40,121 nt of DNA from an uncultured Eubacteriales bacterium (GTDB lineage Bacteria > Bacillota > Clostridia > Oscillospirales > Acutalibacteraceae): NCBI GenBank assembly GCA_948968885.1, contig CAREUR010000010.1, forward strand, positions 1 through 40,121, read 5' to 3'. The notes beneath the pieces are model-generated. The model searched no databases, was not told the origin of the DNA, and saw only the letters and a list, made by a program, of their open reading frames with translations. Within the stretch, counting starts at the first letter, position 1; every line of letters begins with the position of its first letter. The position numbers and the translations under genes were made by a program. Of this stretch, positions 31,659-39,549 are shown piece by piece.

Positions 31659-32494
31659 GTTTTGATGAGTTTTTTTCCGTTCTATCGTACCCTTTTATGA
31701 TTCGCGCTATTATTGTTGGCGTTCTGGTCTCTTTTTGCGCGTCTTTGTTGGGAGTTATCCTCGTTTTAAAGCGGTACTCGCTTATTGGGCACGGCTTGTC
31801 GGACGTTGGATTTGCCGCTTTGGCGTTGGCTTTGGCGGTTGGCGCTTCGCCTATTTACGTTGCTACGCCTATTGTCATCGCCGCTTCTTTTGTTATTATG
31901 TACGTCAGCCAGAACAAGAAGATTAACGGCGACGTTGCTATTGGGATTTTCTCTACGGGCGCGCTGTCTTTTGGGATCATCATTACCGCCATTTCTAAGG
32001 GCTTTAATATGGACATTTACAGTTATATGTTCGGCAGCGTCCTTGCCATGAGCTCTTTTGACGTTGTTGTGAGCGTCGCTTTGTCGGTTGTTGTTATCGC
32101 GACTTTTGCTATTTTTTATAATCGGCTTTTTATCGTCACTGCCGACGAGGACTTTGCCCGCGCCATCGGCATTAATGTTACTTTTTATCAGTTTTTGATT
32201 TCTTTTCTTACCGCGCTTACTGTTGTTGTGGGCATGCGCATGATCGGCACTCTTTTGATTTCTAGCCTTATCATTTTCCCCGCGATTATTGCTCGGCGGT
32301 TTGTTCGCAGTTTTAAGTATCTTGTTTTGCTGTCCGCTTTGATTTCTGTTTTTTGCTTTATTTTGGGCATTTTAATTTCTTTCTTTTATAATCTTCCTAC
32401 TGGGGCGGGGATTGTTCTGGTTAATATTATTTTGCTTGCTGTTTCTGCCTTTGTGAGTTCGATTTTTTCTCGCTTTAACTGCCGCCCCGCATGA
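31655..32494 (+). CDS. znuB: Zinc ABC transporter permease
   Basis: 279 residues from the ATG at 31655 that overlaps the znuC stop by four bases; the longer frame from 31622 lies within znuC. It is an ABC-3 family permease with about eight membrane segments: YPFMIRAIIVGVLVSFCASLL at the start (partly cited), the HGLSDVGFAALALA segment that contacts the ATPase, and DEDFARAIGINVTFYQFL. It completes the regulator-znuA-znuC-znuB operon. No terminator is obvious after it; the next gene has its own promoter. Confidence -1.
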   Translation: MSFDEFFSVLSYPFMIRAIIVGVLVSFCASLLGVILVLKRYSLIGHGLSDVGFAALALALAVGASPIYVATPIVIAASFVIMYVSQNKKINGDVAIGIFSTGALSFGIIITAISKGFNMDIYSYMFGSVLAMSSFDVVVSVALSVVVIATFAIFYNRLFIVTADEDFARAIGINVTFYQFLISFLTALTVVVGMRMIGTLLISSLIIFPAIIARRFVRSFKYLVLLSALISVFCFILGILISFFYNLPTGAGIVLVNIILLAVSAFVSSIFSRFNCRPA

Positions 32495-32511
32495 GCCCGC
32501 TTTGGCCATTA

Positions 32512-32541
32512 TTGCAATGGGTTTGCTTTTTGTGGTATAAT
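32512..32541 (+). promoter_or_regulatory. Sigma-A promoter of fakA-recG
   Basis: TTGCAA (32512-32517), 18 bases, then a perfect TATAAT (32536-32541), about 100 bases before the fakA start. Confidence -1.
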
Positions 32542-32641
32542 TGTTTTTGGATTTTTGGGGCATTTTATTTATTGTCAGTCTGTTTTTATCGCATTTATCT
32601 TGACTTTCGCTTTTTTGCCTCATTATAAAGGAGAGTTCGCT

Positions 32642-34306
32642 TTGATTAATGGAAATTGTCTTTTGAATGCTATTGTTTCGGGGTCTAACAACATTAACAA
32701 GAACAAGAGCTTGGTTGATAAGCTGAATATTTTTCCTGTGCCGGACGGCGACACGGGCACCAATATGTCGATGACGATGAGTTCGGCCGTGGTGGAGTTG
32801 CAAAAGGTTGGCGCTGACTTGCCTATTGGGAAGGTGGCTTCTTTGGCGGCTTCTGCCCTTTTGCGCGGCGCTAGGGGGAACTCGGGGACTATTTTGTCGC
32901 TTTTGTTTAGAGGCTTTTCTAAGGGTCTCTGTGACCTTGAAAATGCTACTGGTCGCAATTTGGTGAATGCTCTGGCAATTGGCGTGGATGCGGCTTATAA
33001 GGCTGTTATGAAACCCGCAGAGGGCACTATGCTTACGGTTGCGCGCGTTGCTTTTGAGAAAGGCAAGGCTGCATCTAATATTAGCGACGACGTTGTTTAC
33101 GTTTGGGAGGAAATTTGCAAGGGCGCTACGGAGGCTTTAGCCACTACACCAGATTTATTGCCAGTTTTGAAGAAGGCGGGTGTTGTGGACGCCGGCGGAA
33201 AGGGCCTTTGCTTGATTTTTGAGGGGATGATGTCTGTCTTTAAGGATGGTACGATTATTTCGGGCGATGAGCCTTCTAGCGGGGGAACTGCTGCCCAAAT
33301 TTTTGACGACGACTTTGGCGCCACTATTAGCGCTTTTGATGAAGAGATTAATTTTACCTATTGCACGGAGTTTATCGTTGGTCGGGATGCTTCAGTTGCC
33401 GCTCTGCCCGAGGATTTGCGCACTTACTTGGAGGAAATTGGCGACTGTGTGGTTGTTGTGGACGACGACGAGATTATCAAAGTGCACGTGCACACCGAGG
33501 ATCCGGGCTTGGCTTTGCAGGAGGCGCTTAACTTCGGCCGGCTATTAAAGGTTAAGGTCGAAAACATGCGCGAGCAAAACAAGGCCGTTAAGGAGTCCTC
33601 TGCGACTTCGTTGCGCCCCTCATTGGCCCCGGTTGAGCCTGTTGAGGAGATCGGATTTGTTTCTGTTGCGGCGGGCGACGGACTGCGGACTTTGTTTAAG
33701 GATCTTGGTTGCTTGCAGGTTGTTAGCGGAGGTCAGACTATGAACCCCAGCGTTGAGGACATTTTGCAGGCTGTTATGGCTACGCCTGCCCAGAATGTCT
33801 TTGTTTTGCCCAATAATAAGAATATCATTTTGGCTGCGGAGCAAGCTGTTTCGCTATGTGAAGACCGCAAGATTATAGTTTTGCCCACTCGCACGGTGCC
33901 TCATGGCATTGCTGCTATGCTTGCTTTTAATCCTGAAGCCAATGTTATGGAGAATTTTCGGCTGATGAGCGCGGCAATTGAGCATGTTAAGTCCGGCCAG
34001 ATTACCTTTGCGGCCCGCGACTCCGAGTACGGCGGCTTTAAGATTAAGAAGGACGACATTCTGGCTTTTTCTAGCGGTAAGCTGCTTTTTAAGTCGAAGG
34101 ACCCTGTGAAGGCCGTCGTTAAGCTAGTTCACTCTTTGGCCGACAAGCACACCGCCTTCGTTACTATCATTTACGGGCATCAGATTACCGAGAGTCAAGC
34201 TGATTCGGCATTTAAGCAGATTCAGGCTAAGCTTGGCGCCCGCGTTGACGTGACTTTGATTAACGGTCAGCAGCCGCTCGATTATTTCATCGTTTCTGTG
34301 GAATAA
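32642..34306 (+). CDS. fakA: Fatty acid kinase ATP-binding subunit FakA (YloV-type, DAK2 domain)
   Basis: 554 residues from the TTG at 32642 with AAGGAGAG seven bases upstream; an earlier in-frame start lacks one. The N-terminal DhaL/DAK2 domain (about 1-200) has the nucleotide/magnesium motif FPVPDGDTGTNM, the ARGNSGTILSLLFRGF segment and KPAEGTMLTVAR. A middle domain and a C-terminal DegV-like region (from about 340) follow. FakA phosphorylates fatty acids held by a separate FakB (DegV) protein, feeding exogenous fatty acids into phospholipids. No fakB is in the window. It precedes recG, as yloV does in many Firmicutes. Confidence -1.
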   Translation: MINGNCLLNAIVSGSNNINKNKSLVDKLNIFPVPDGDTGTNMSMTMSSAVVELQKVGADLPIGKVASLAASALLRGARGNSGTILSLLFRGFSKGLCDLENATGRNLVNALAIGVDAAYKAVMKPAEGTMLTVARVAFEKGKAASNISDDVVYVWEEICKGATEALATTPDLLPVLKKAGVVDAGGKGLCLIFEGMMSVFKDGTIISGDEPSSGGTAAQIFDDDFGATISAFDEEINFTYCTEFIVGRDASVAALPEDLRTYLEEIGDCVVVVDDDEIIKVHVHTEDPGLALQEALNFGRLLKVKVENMREQNKAVKESSATSLRPSLAPVEPVEEIGFVSVAAGDGLRTLFKDLGCLQVVSGGQTMNPSVEDILQAVMATPAQNVFVLPNNKNIILAAEQAVSLCEDRKIIVLPTRTVPHGIAAMLAFNPEANVMENFRLMSAAIEHVKSGQITFAARDSEYGGFKIKKDDILAFSSGKLLFKSKDPVKAVVKLVHSLADKHTAFVTIIYGHQITESQADSAFKQIQAKLGARVDVTLINGQQPLDYFIVSVE

Positions 34307-34336
34307 CCCGTCGGCCGCCCCGCTGGAGGCTGCGTT

Positions 34337-36379
34337 ATGGCATCTTTGTTTGAGATGGATATTCAATTTTTGAAGGGGATCGGCAGCGCCCGCAAGGCCT
34401 TGTTCGAGAAGCTTAAGGTAACTACGGTTGGCGCGCTGCTGCGGTTTTATCCCCGCTGCTATGAGGATTGGTCTTGCATTTGCGAGATTGCTTCTGCGCC
34501 CGACGGCAAGTCCTGCTGCGTTCGGGCTCGAGTTGTTTCGCCCGTTGCGGAGCATTTTGTCCGCCGGGGCATGATTCTCTATAAGATGCGGGTTTGCGAC
34601 TCTACCGCCGGCCTTGATATCACGTTTTTTAATAATCGCTTTGTGAAGGGTGCGCTGACCGTTGGCGGCGAGTTCTTATTTTATGGCGTGGTTAAGCGGA
34701 GTTTTAGTCGGTTTGAGATGGTTTCACCCCATTTTGCGCCTGTTGACAAAGCTCCTGCTTTGCGGCCCGTTTATCCGCAGACTTTGGGCTTGACGTCCCG
34801 CCAAATCGAGGCTGCCGTTAAGAATGCCCTCACCTTGCTGCCGGAGGTTATTCGCGACCCTATTCCTGCCGCCATTCGGCAAAAATTCGGCTTGTGCGGC
34901 TTGCAGGCTGCTATCGAGAACATTCATTTTCCTAAAAGTCCCGACAGTTTGGCCTTGGCGCGCAGACGGATTATTTTTGAAGAGCTATTATTGCTGCAGA
35001 TTGGGCTTTCTCGGGTTAAGGCGCTTTGTCGGAGTACGAATAAATTTAAGGTCTTGCGTGATTTTTCTGATGAATTTTGGGCTCTTTTGCCATTCAAACC
35101 TACTGGGGCGCAAGTCCGCGTGGTTGCTGAATGCATATCTGACATGATGGGCAAAACCGCCATGAACAGGCTTATTCAGGGTGACGTCGGCTCTGGAAAG
35201 ACCGCTGTGGCGGCGGCTTTGTGCTATTCTGCTATTAAATCTGGCATGCAGGTGGCCTTTATGGTGCCTACGGAGATCTTGGCTGAGCAGCACTTTGCAT
35301 TTTTTAATAATGTATTGGGCACCGCTGGAATGCGAGTTGAGCTCTTGACGGGGTCTACACCTCGTGCCAAAAAACGCCGTATCAAGGACTTTTTGGAGGT
35401 TAAGGCCATTGACCTCATCATTGGGACGCACGCTCTCCTGACCGACGACGTTTACTTCGGCAATCTGGGGCTTGTTATCACGGATGAGCAACATCGGTTC
35501 GGCGTTTCTCAACGTGCCAAGCTGATCTCTAAGGGCGAGGCGCCTCATGTCGCCGTCATGTCGGCCACCCCGATCCCGCGAACCCTCGCCATGATTGTCT
35601 ACGGCGATTTGGGCATCTCTGTTTTGGACGAAATTCCGCCAGGGCGCCAAAATATCGATACTTTTTATATTTCTGGCGAAAAACGGGCGCGCGCCTACGG
35701 TTTTATCAAGAAAATCATCGATGAAGGCCGCCAGGCCTACATTGTTTGTCCCTTAATCGACGGCGAGGGCTCGGAGTTGACTTCGGCTCAGCAATACGCT
35801 AAAAAGCTTGCGGAGGAGCACTTTTGCGGTTATCGAGTCGGCTTGCTTCACGGCAGGATGGGCTCTCGCGAGAAAAATTATATTATGGCTGCCTTTTTGG
35901 CGGGAGAGATCGACATTTTGGTTTCTACTACTGTTATTGAAGTTGGCGTCGATGTGCCGAATTCCGTTGTTATGCTGATTGAAAACGCCGAACGCTTCGG
36001 GCTTTCTCAGCTGCATCAGTTACGTGGACGCGTTGGCCGCGGGGCTCATAAGTCCTACTGCATTTTGGTTTCTGACACCAAAAACGATGAGACTATTCGT
36101 CGGCTGCACACCGTTTGTACCACCAACGACGGGCTTAAAATCGCGGAGGAGGACCTCAAAACCCGCGGTCCGGGCGATTTCATTGGCTCTCGTCAGCACG
36201 GCTTGCCAGATTTGTGTCTTGCCGGTTTGATCGGTGATGTACGCGTTCTTAATGACGCTAAGGCCGCTACAGTGGAGATTTTGCGCAGTGACCCGGATTT
36301 AACATCCGAAGAGAACCACATTCTGAAGGCCGAAGTCGCGCGCTTATTTAGCAGTGTTGATGGCGGGTTTTCTTTTTGA
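34337..36379 (+). CDS. recG: ATP-dependent DNA helicase RecG
   Basis: 680 residues, normal length, with GGAGG before the ATG. The N-terminal wedge/OB region (about 1-230) binds branched DNA: IQFLKGIGSARKALFEKL and ALLRFYPRCYEDW. Helicase motifs follow: LIQGDVGSGKTAVA (Walker A, about 278-291), GTHALL, TDEQHRFGVSQR (the DEQH box, about 382), MSATPIPRTLA, and in the second lobe STTVIEVGVDVPN and QLHQLRGRVGRG. RecG reverses stalled forks and processes recombination intermediates. It is 30 bases after fakA and very likely co-transcribed with it. Confidence -1.
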   Translation: MASLFEMDIQFLKGIGSARKALFEKLKVTTVGALLRFYPRCYEDWSCICEIASAPDGKSCCVRARVVSPVAEHFVRRGMILYKMRVCDSTAGLDITFFNNRFVKGALTVGGEFLFYGVVKRSFSRFEMVSPHFAPVDKAPALRPVYPQTLGLTSRQIEAAVKNALTLLPEVIRDPIPAAIRQKFGLCGLQAAIENIHFPKSPDSLALARRRIIFEELLLLQIGLSRVKALCRSTNKFKVLRDFSDEFWALLPFKPTGAQVRVVAECISDMMGKTAMNRLIQGDVGSGKTAVAAALCYSAIKSGMQVAFMVPTEILAEQHFAFFNNVLGTAGMRVELLTGSTPRAKKRRIKDFLEVKAIDLIIGTHALLTDDVYFGNLGLVITDEQHRFGVSQRAKLISKGEAPHVAVMSATPIPRTLAMIVYGDLGISVLDEIPPGRQNIDTFYISGEKRARAYGFIKKIIDEGRQAYIVCPLIDGEGSELTSAQQYAKKLAEEHFCGYRVGLLHGRMGSREKNYIMAAFLAGEIDILVSTTVIEVGVDVPNSVVMLIENAERFGLSQLHQLRGRVGRGAHKSYCILVSDTKNDETIRRLHTVCTTNDGLKIAEEDLKTRGPGDFIGSRQHGLPDLCLAGLIGDVRVLNDAKAATVEILRSDPDLTSEENHILKAEVARLFSSVDGGFSF

Positions 36380-36445
36380 ATTAACTGTAAATGGCTTTAG
36401 TTCGGCATTACTGCTGATTATAAAATTTGGAAATGGTGATGAAAT

Positions 36446-37309
36446 ATGGCTTGCATTATTGATGGAAAACGAATTTCCGCAGAGATTCGGGCAAAATTGA
36501 AGGTTGAGGTTGCTAAATTGAAGGCCGAACGCGGGATTGTTCCTTCTTTGGCGGTTATTATTGTGGGTGAGGACCCGGCCTCTCGGGTCTATGTTAACAA
36601 CAAGAAGCGCGCGTGCGATGAGATCGGGATTGTGTCTTATGAATTTGCGCTGCCTTTCGATGTTTCTCAGGCTGAGCTGCTTAGCTTAATCGATGAACTC
36701 AACCGCCGCGGTGATGTTAACGGAATTTTGGTGCAGATGCCTTTGCCAGCTCACATTGACGAGAAAGCCGTCATTGAGCGCGTCAGCCCTATTAAGGATG
36801 TCGACGCGTTTCACGAGATTAACGTTGGCAAGCTGATGACGGGCAATTTTAAGTTTTTGCCTTGCACTCCGGCGGGGATTATGCACCTTTTGGACGAATC
36901 GAGCATCTATATTGCGGGCAAGCATTGCGTTATCATCGGCCGCAGCAACATTGTTGGCAAGCCGCTCGCCATGCTTATGCTGCACCGCGACGCCACGGTT
37001 ACCATCTGCCACAGCAAAACTTTGCACCTCGATGAAATCTGTCGGACGGCGGACATCCTGGTGGCTGCTGTGGGGAGGGCTAAGTTTGTTACGGCGAACA
37101 TGGTTGCACCGGGCGCCGTTGTCATTGACGTGGGGATAAACCGCGGCAGTGACGGCAAAATCTGTGGTGATGTGGATTTTGATAATGTTAAGGATGTTGC
37201 TTCTTACATTACTCCTGTGCCCGGCGGAGTGGGGCCTATGACTATCTGCATGCTTATGCACAACGCTGTGACGGCTGCTTTGCTTCAAAACGACGATTTG
37301 AAACATTGA
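36446..37309 (+). CDS. folD: Bifunctional methylenetetrahydrofolate dehydrogenase / cyclohydrolase
   Basis: 287 residues, full length, ATG with GGTGATG upstream. Catalytic tyrosine and lysine are in place (Y49 and K53 in SRVYVNNKKRACDEIGI). Other signatures are QMPLPAHID, PIKDVDAFHEIN, PCTPAGIMHLL, the NADP-binding GRSNIVGKPLAMLML, and PVPGGVGPMTICML near the end. FolD interconverts methylene- and formyl-tetrahydrofolate for purine and thymidylate synthesis. It follows recG by 66 bases. Confidence -1.
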   Translation: MACIIDGKRISAEIRAKLKVEVAKLKAERGIVPSLAVIIVGEDPASRVYVNNKKRACDEIGIVSYEFALPFDVSQAELLSLIDELNRRGDVNGILVQMPLPAHIDEKAVIERVSPIKDVDAFHEINVGKLMTGNFKFLPCTPAGIMHLLDESSIYIAGKHCVIIGRSNIVGKPLAMLMLHRDATVTICHSKTLHLDEICRTADILVAAVGRAKFVTANMVAPGAVVIDVGINRGSDGKICGDVDFDNVKDVASYITPVPGGVGPMTICMLMHNAVTAALLQNDDLKH

Positions 37310-37547
37310 TTTACTGCGATTTTTGTGATTTTTGCTAAAATTCAATTTTTATATTTTATTCTCACTTCTGATTACTAAAACTCGCTTTTTATCCACACTT
37401 ATCGCGATTTTTTTCATATTATAAAATTAGCGCTTTGTTTTAGAATCGAAGGTTTTATTTTTTGTCCCTTTTGGAGCTTTTGTTTTATTTCTATAAAAAA
37501 CCCGATTTTTTTGTTTAAAATTCTCTATATAAATTCTATTTTTGTTG

Positions 37548-37576
37548 TTGCAATTTTCTACTTTTGATGCTATAAT
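37548..37576 (+). promoter_or_regulatory. Sigma-A promoter of the cyuA operon
   Basis: TTGCAA (37548-37553), 17 bases, then a perfect TATAAT (37571-37576), about 88 bases before the start codon. Confidence -1.
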
Positions 37577-37617
37577 TTATGCTGTGGTTATATATTTTTT
37601 AATTCTTAGGCTTTCGG

Positions 37618-37652
37618 TTCAATAATGAGTTGTCTTTTGATTAATTATTGAA
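37618..37652 (+). repeat. Inverted repeat in the cyuA leader, beside the ribosome binding site
   Basis: TTCAATAAT (37618-37626) and ATTATTGAA (37644-37652) are perfect complements separated by 17 bases, and the right arm runs into the AAAGGG ribosome binding site. In the transcript it could form a hairpin close to the translation start, or in DNA it could be an operator. Confidence -1.
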
Positions 37653-37663
37653 AGGGCGTTAGT

Positions 37664-38971
37664 ATGATTAAGAATTTTTTGAAGGAGAGTGTCTCTCAGG
37701 AAAAAACCAGTGTTTATTATTCTTATTTGCAGATTTTGAACGAGGAGCTTATCCCCGCTATGGGCTGCACGGAACCTATCTCTTTGGCTTACGCTGCTGC
37801 TAAGGCTCGTTGTATTCTTGGCGAGCTGCCCGATAAAATCGACGTTGTTGTTAGCGGTAATATTATTAAGAACGTTAAGAGTGTTGTTGTGCCTAACACT
37901 AACGGCTTGAAGGGGATTAAGGCGGCTGTTGCTGCGGGCGTTATTTCTGGTCGCGAGGACAGGATTCTTGAAGTTTTGGCCGATCTTTCGGAGGATCAGA
38001 AAAATTTGATTCCTAAATATCTTGAAAGCACGCCGATTTGTGTTTCTCCGGCTGAGAGCGATTTGAATTTTGACATTGTTTTAACCTTACATAATGGCGA
38101 TTGCTACTCTAAACTTCGAATTATTGACGATCACACTAATATTGTTCTTATTGAGAAAAATGGAGAAATTTTGTACACGCCCGAAAAAATTAACCCTCAT
38201 GTTGTACATAATAACAACAAGCTTTTGCTTAGCCTTGAAGATATTTTTAAGTTTGCTAAGATTGTTGATATTGACGACGTTCGGGAGCTGATTTCTCGCC
38301 AGATTCGGTGCAACTCTGCTATTGCTCAGGAAGGTCTTGAACACCACTACGGTGCCAACGTTGGTCGGACTTTGCTATCTATGTATGGGGATGACATTAA
38401 GGCTCGCGCTAAAGCTGTGGCCGCGGCTGGGTCAGATGCTCGCATGAACGGCTGCGAGATGCCTGTTGTTATTGTTTCTGGTAGCGGGAACCAAGGTTTG
38501 GCGGTTTGTTTGCCTGTTATTGAGTACGCTAAGGAGTATAATATTGACAGCGAGACTTTGTATCGCGCGCTGGTTTTATCTAATTTGATTGCTGTTCACC
38601 TTAAAACCGGGATCGGTAGCCTTTCTGCTTTTTGTGGCGCGGTTTGCGCCGGTTGTGCTAGTGGCGCGGGAATTGCTTTTTTGCTCGGTGGCGATTTGGA
38701 GGCTGTCTCCTGCACTATTTCTAACGCTCTGGCTATTGTTTCGGGTATCGTTTGCGATGGCGCGAAGGCTTCTTGTGCTGCTAAAATTGCGAGCTCCGTT
38801 GAGGCCGGTATTTTGGGGTATTATATGTATCTTAATGAGCACGTGTTTTCGCCTGGTGACGGCATTCTTGGCGACGATATTGAGGGTACTGTTGAAAATG
38901 TTTGGCGGCTCGGCAAGCACGGCATGAAGCAAACCGATGTGGAGATTTTAAAGATTATAACCGGAAATTAA
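37664..38971 (+). CDS. cyuA: L-cysteine desulfidase family protein (CyuA/YhaM, UPF0597)
   Basis: 435 residues, ATG start with GAAAGGGCG upstream. The family motif GCTEPI (34-39) near the N-terminus and the cysteine-rich C-terminal half (SAFCGAVCAGCASGAGIAF, then SGIVCDGAKASCAAK) are those of the serine-dehydratase-alpha-like UPF0597 family, whose cysteines bind a [4Fe-4S] cluster. Characterised members break L-cysteine into pyruvate, ammonia and sulfide; a serine or other substrate is possible. An iron-sulfur enzyme of this kind fits an anaerobe. It has its own promoter and leader and is followed at short distance by a small secreted-protein gene and queH. Confidence -1.
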   Translation: MIKNFLKESVSQEKTSVYYSYLQILNEELIPAMGCTEPISLAYAAAKARCILGELPDKIDVVVSGNIIKNVKSVVVPNTNGLKGIKAAVAAGVISGREDRILEVLADLSEDQKNLIPKYLESTPICVSPAESDLNFDIVLTLHNGDCYSKLRIIDDHTNIVLIEKNGEILYTPEKINPHVVHNNNKLLLSLEDIFKFAKIVDIDDVRELISRQIRCNSAIAQEGLEHHYGANVGRTLLSMYGDDIKARAKAVAAAGSDARMNGCEMPVVIVSGSGNQGLAVCLPVIEYAKEYNIDSETLYRALVLSNLIAVHLKTGIGSLSAFCGAVCAGCASGAGIAFLLGGDLEAVSCTISNALAIVSGIVCDGAKASCAAKIASSVEAGILGYYMYLNEHVFSPGDGILGDDIEGTVENVWRLGKHGMKQTDVEILKIITGN

Positions 38972-38995
38972 AAAATTTTTGGAGGAGAAATTAAG

Positions 38996-39535
38996 ATGAA
39001 AAAATTTGTGTCTTCTTTGTTGATTTTTTCAACTTTGTTCGCATATGTTGTCCCAGTAAATATTGGATGCGCTGCTGGTGGAAAACATATTTCTGCAGAG
39101 GAAATTGCTTTGTCAAATCAAATTTTCTCTGACTTAGCTAAAGACAAGGAATTTAAGAAAGAGTTTTCTAAATTGCTTTCTGAAGCGCTTTTGGAGTTGT
39201 CTAAAAATAAAAAGTTCGATGATCAAATTGTGAAAAACTATGAAAAGGCTCATGAGGACCCCTTGTGGTTTAAACTTTTAAAGCTACCTTTTAAGATTGT
39301 TAAAATTGGTGGTAAAATTGTTCTTAAAATTTTTGATTATACTATTGGCTACTGGGTCGGCGAAAAGGTCTGCAAGTTCTTGGAAGATTGTGCTTTTTTA
39401 GGTGTTTCTTTATTGATTATTAAAAAATATTATATTTCTGCAGATACTCTTGACAAATGGATCAAATTTCCAGGAGACCTTAAACAAAAATTAAATAAAT
39501 ATACAGAAACTTTTTTAAAAAAGTTTAGCCTCTAG
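38996..39535 (+). CDS. Small secreted protein of unknown function, lysine-rich
   Basis: 179 residues, ATG start with an excellent TTGGAGGAG upstream. I do not recognise the family. Residues 1-26 are a signal peptide (MKKFVSSLLIFSTLFAYVVP) with likely cleavage around GCAAGG; the cysteine there is not in a proper lipobox. The mature protein is lysine-rich and helical: a charged segment (about 34-80), an amphipathic or hydrophobic part (KLPFKIVKIGGKIVLKIFDY), the motif YWVGEKVCKF, and a second hydrophobic segment (FLGVSLLIIKKYY). It resembles the 8903-9388 protein at the signal-peptide end and in the VG-x-x-(I/V)-C-(K/R)-F motif. Codons are much more A/T-rich than those of cyuA; it sits 24 bases after cyuA and 14 before queH. 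Confidence -1.
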   Translation: MKKFVSSLLIFSTLFAYVVPVNIGCAAGGKHISAEEIALSNQIFSDLAKDKEFKKEFSKLLSEALLELSKNKKFDDQIVKNYEKAHEDPLWFKLLKLPFKIVKIGGKIVLKIFDYTIGYWVGEKVCKFLEDCAFLGVSLLIIKKYYISADTLDKWIKFPGDLKQKLNKYTETFLKKFSL

Positions 39536-39549
39536 GGCAAAGTTAAAAA

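Larger units (their letters stand above)
37310..37663. other. Long AT-rich intergenic region and leader before cyuA
   Basis: These 354 bases hold the cyuA promoter (37548-37576) and a leader hairpin (37618-37652). The first 230 bases are T-rich with no gene, terminator or recognisable riboswitch that I can see. Confidence -1.

Noticed and set aside
32495..32535. A CCATT-ATTGC-AATGG hairpin as terminator of the zinc operon
   Set aside because: Only five pairs, no proper T run after it, and it overlaps the -35 box of the fakA promoter.
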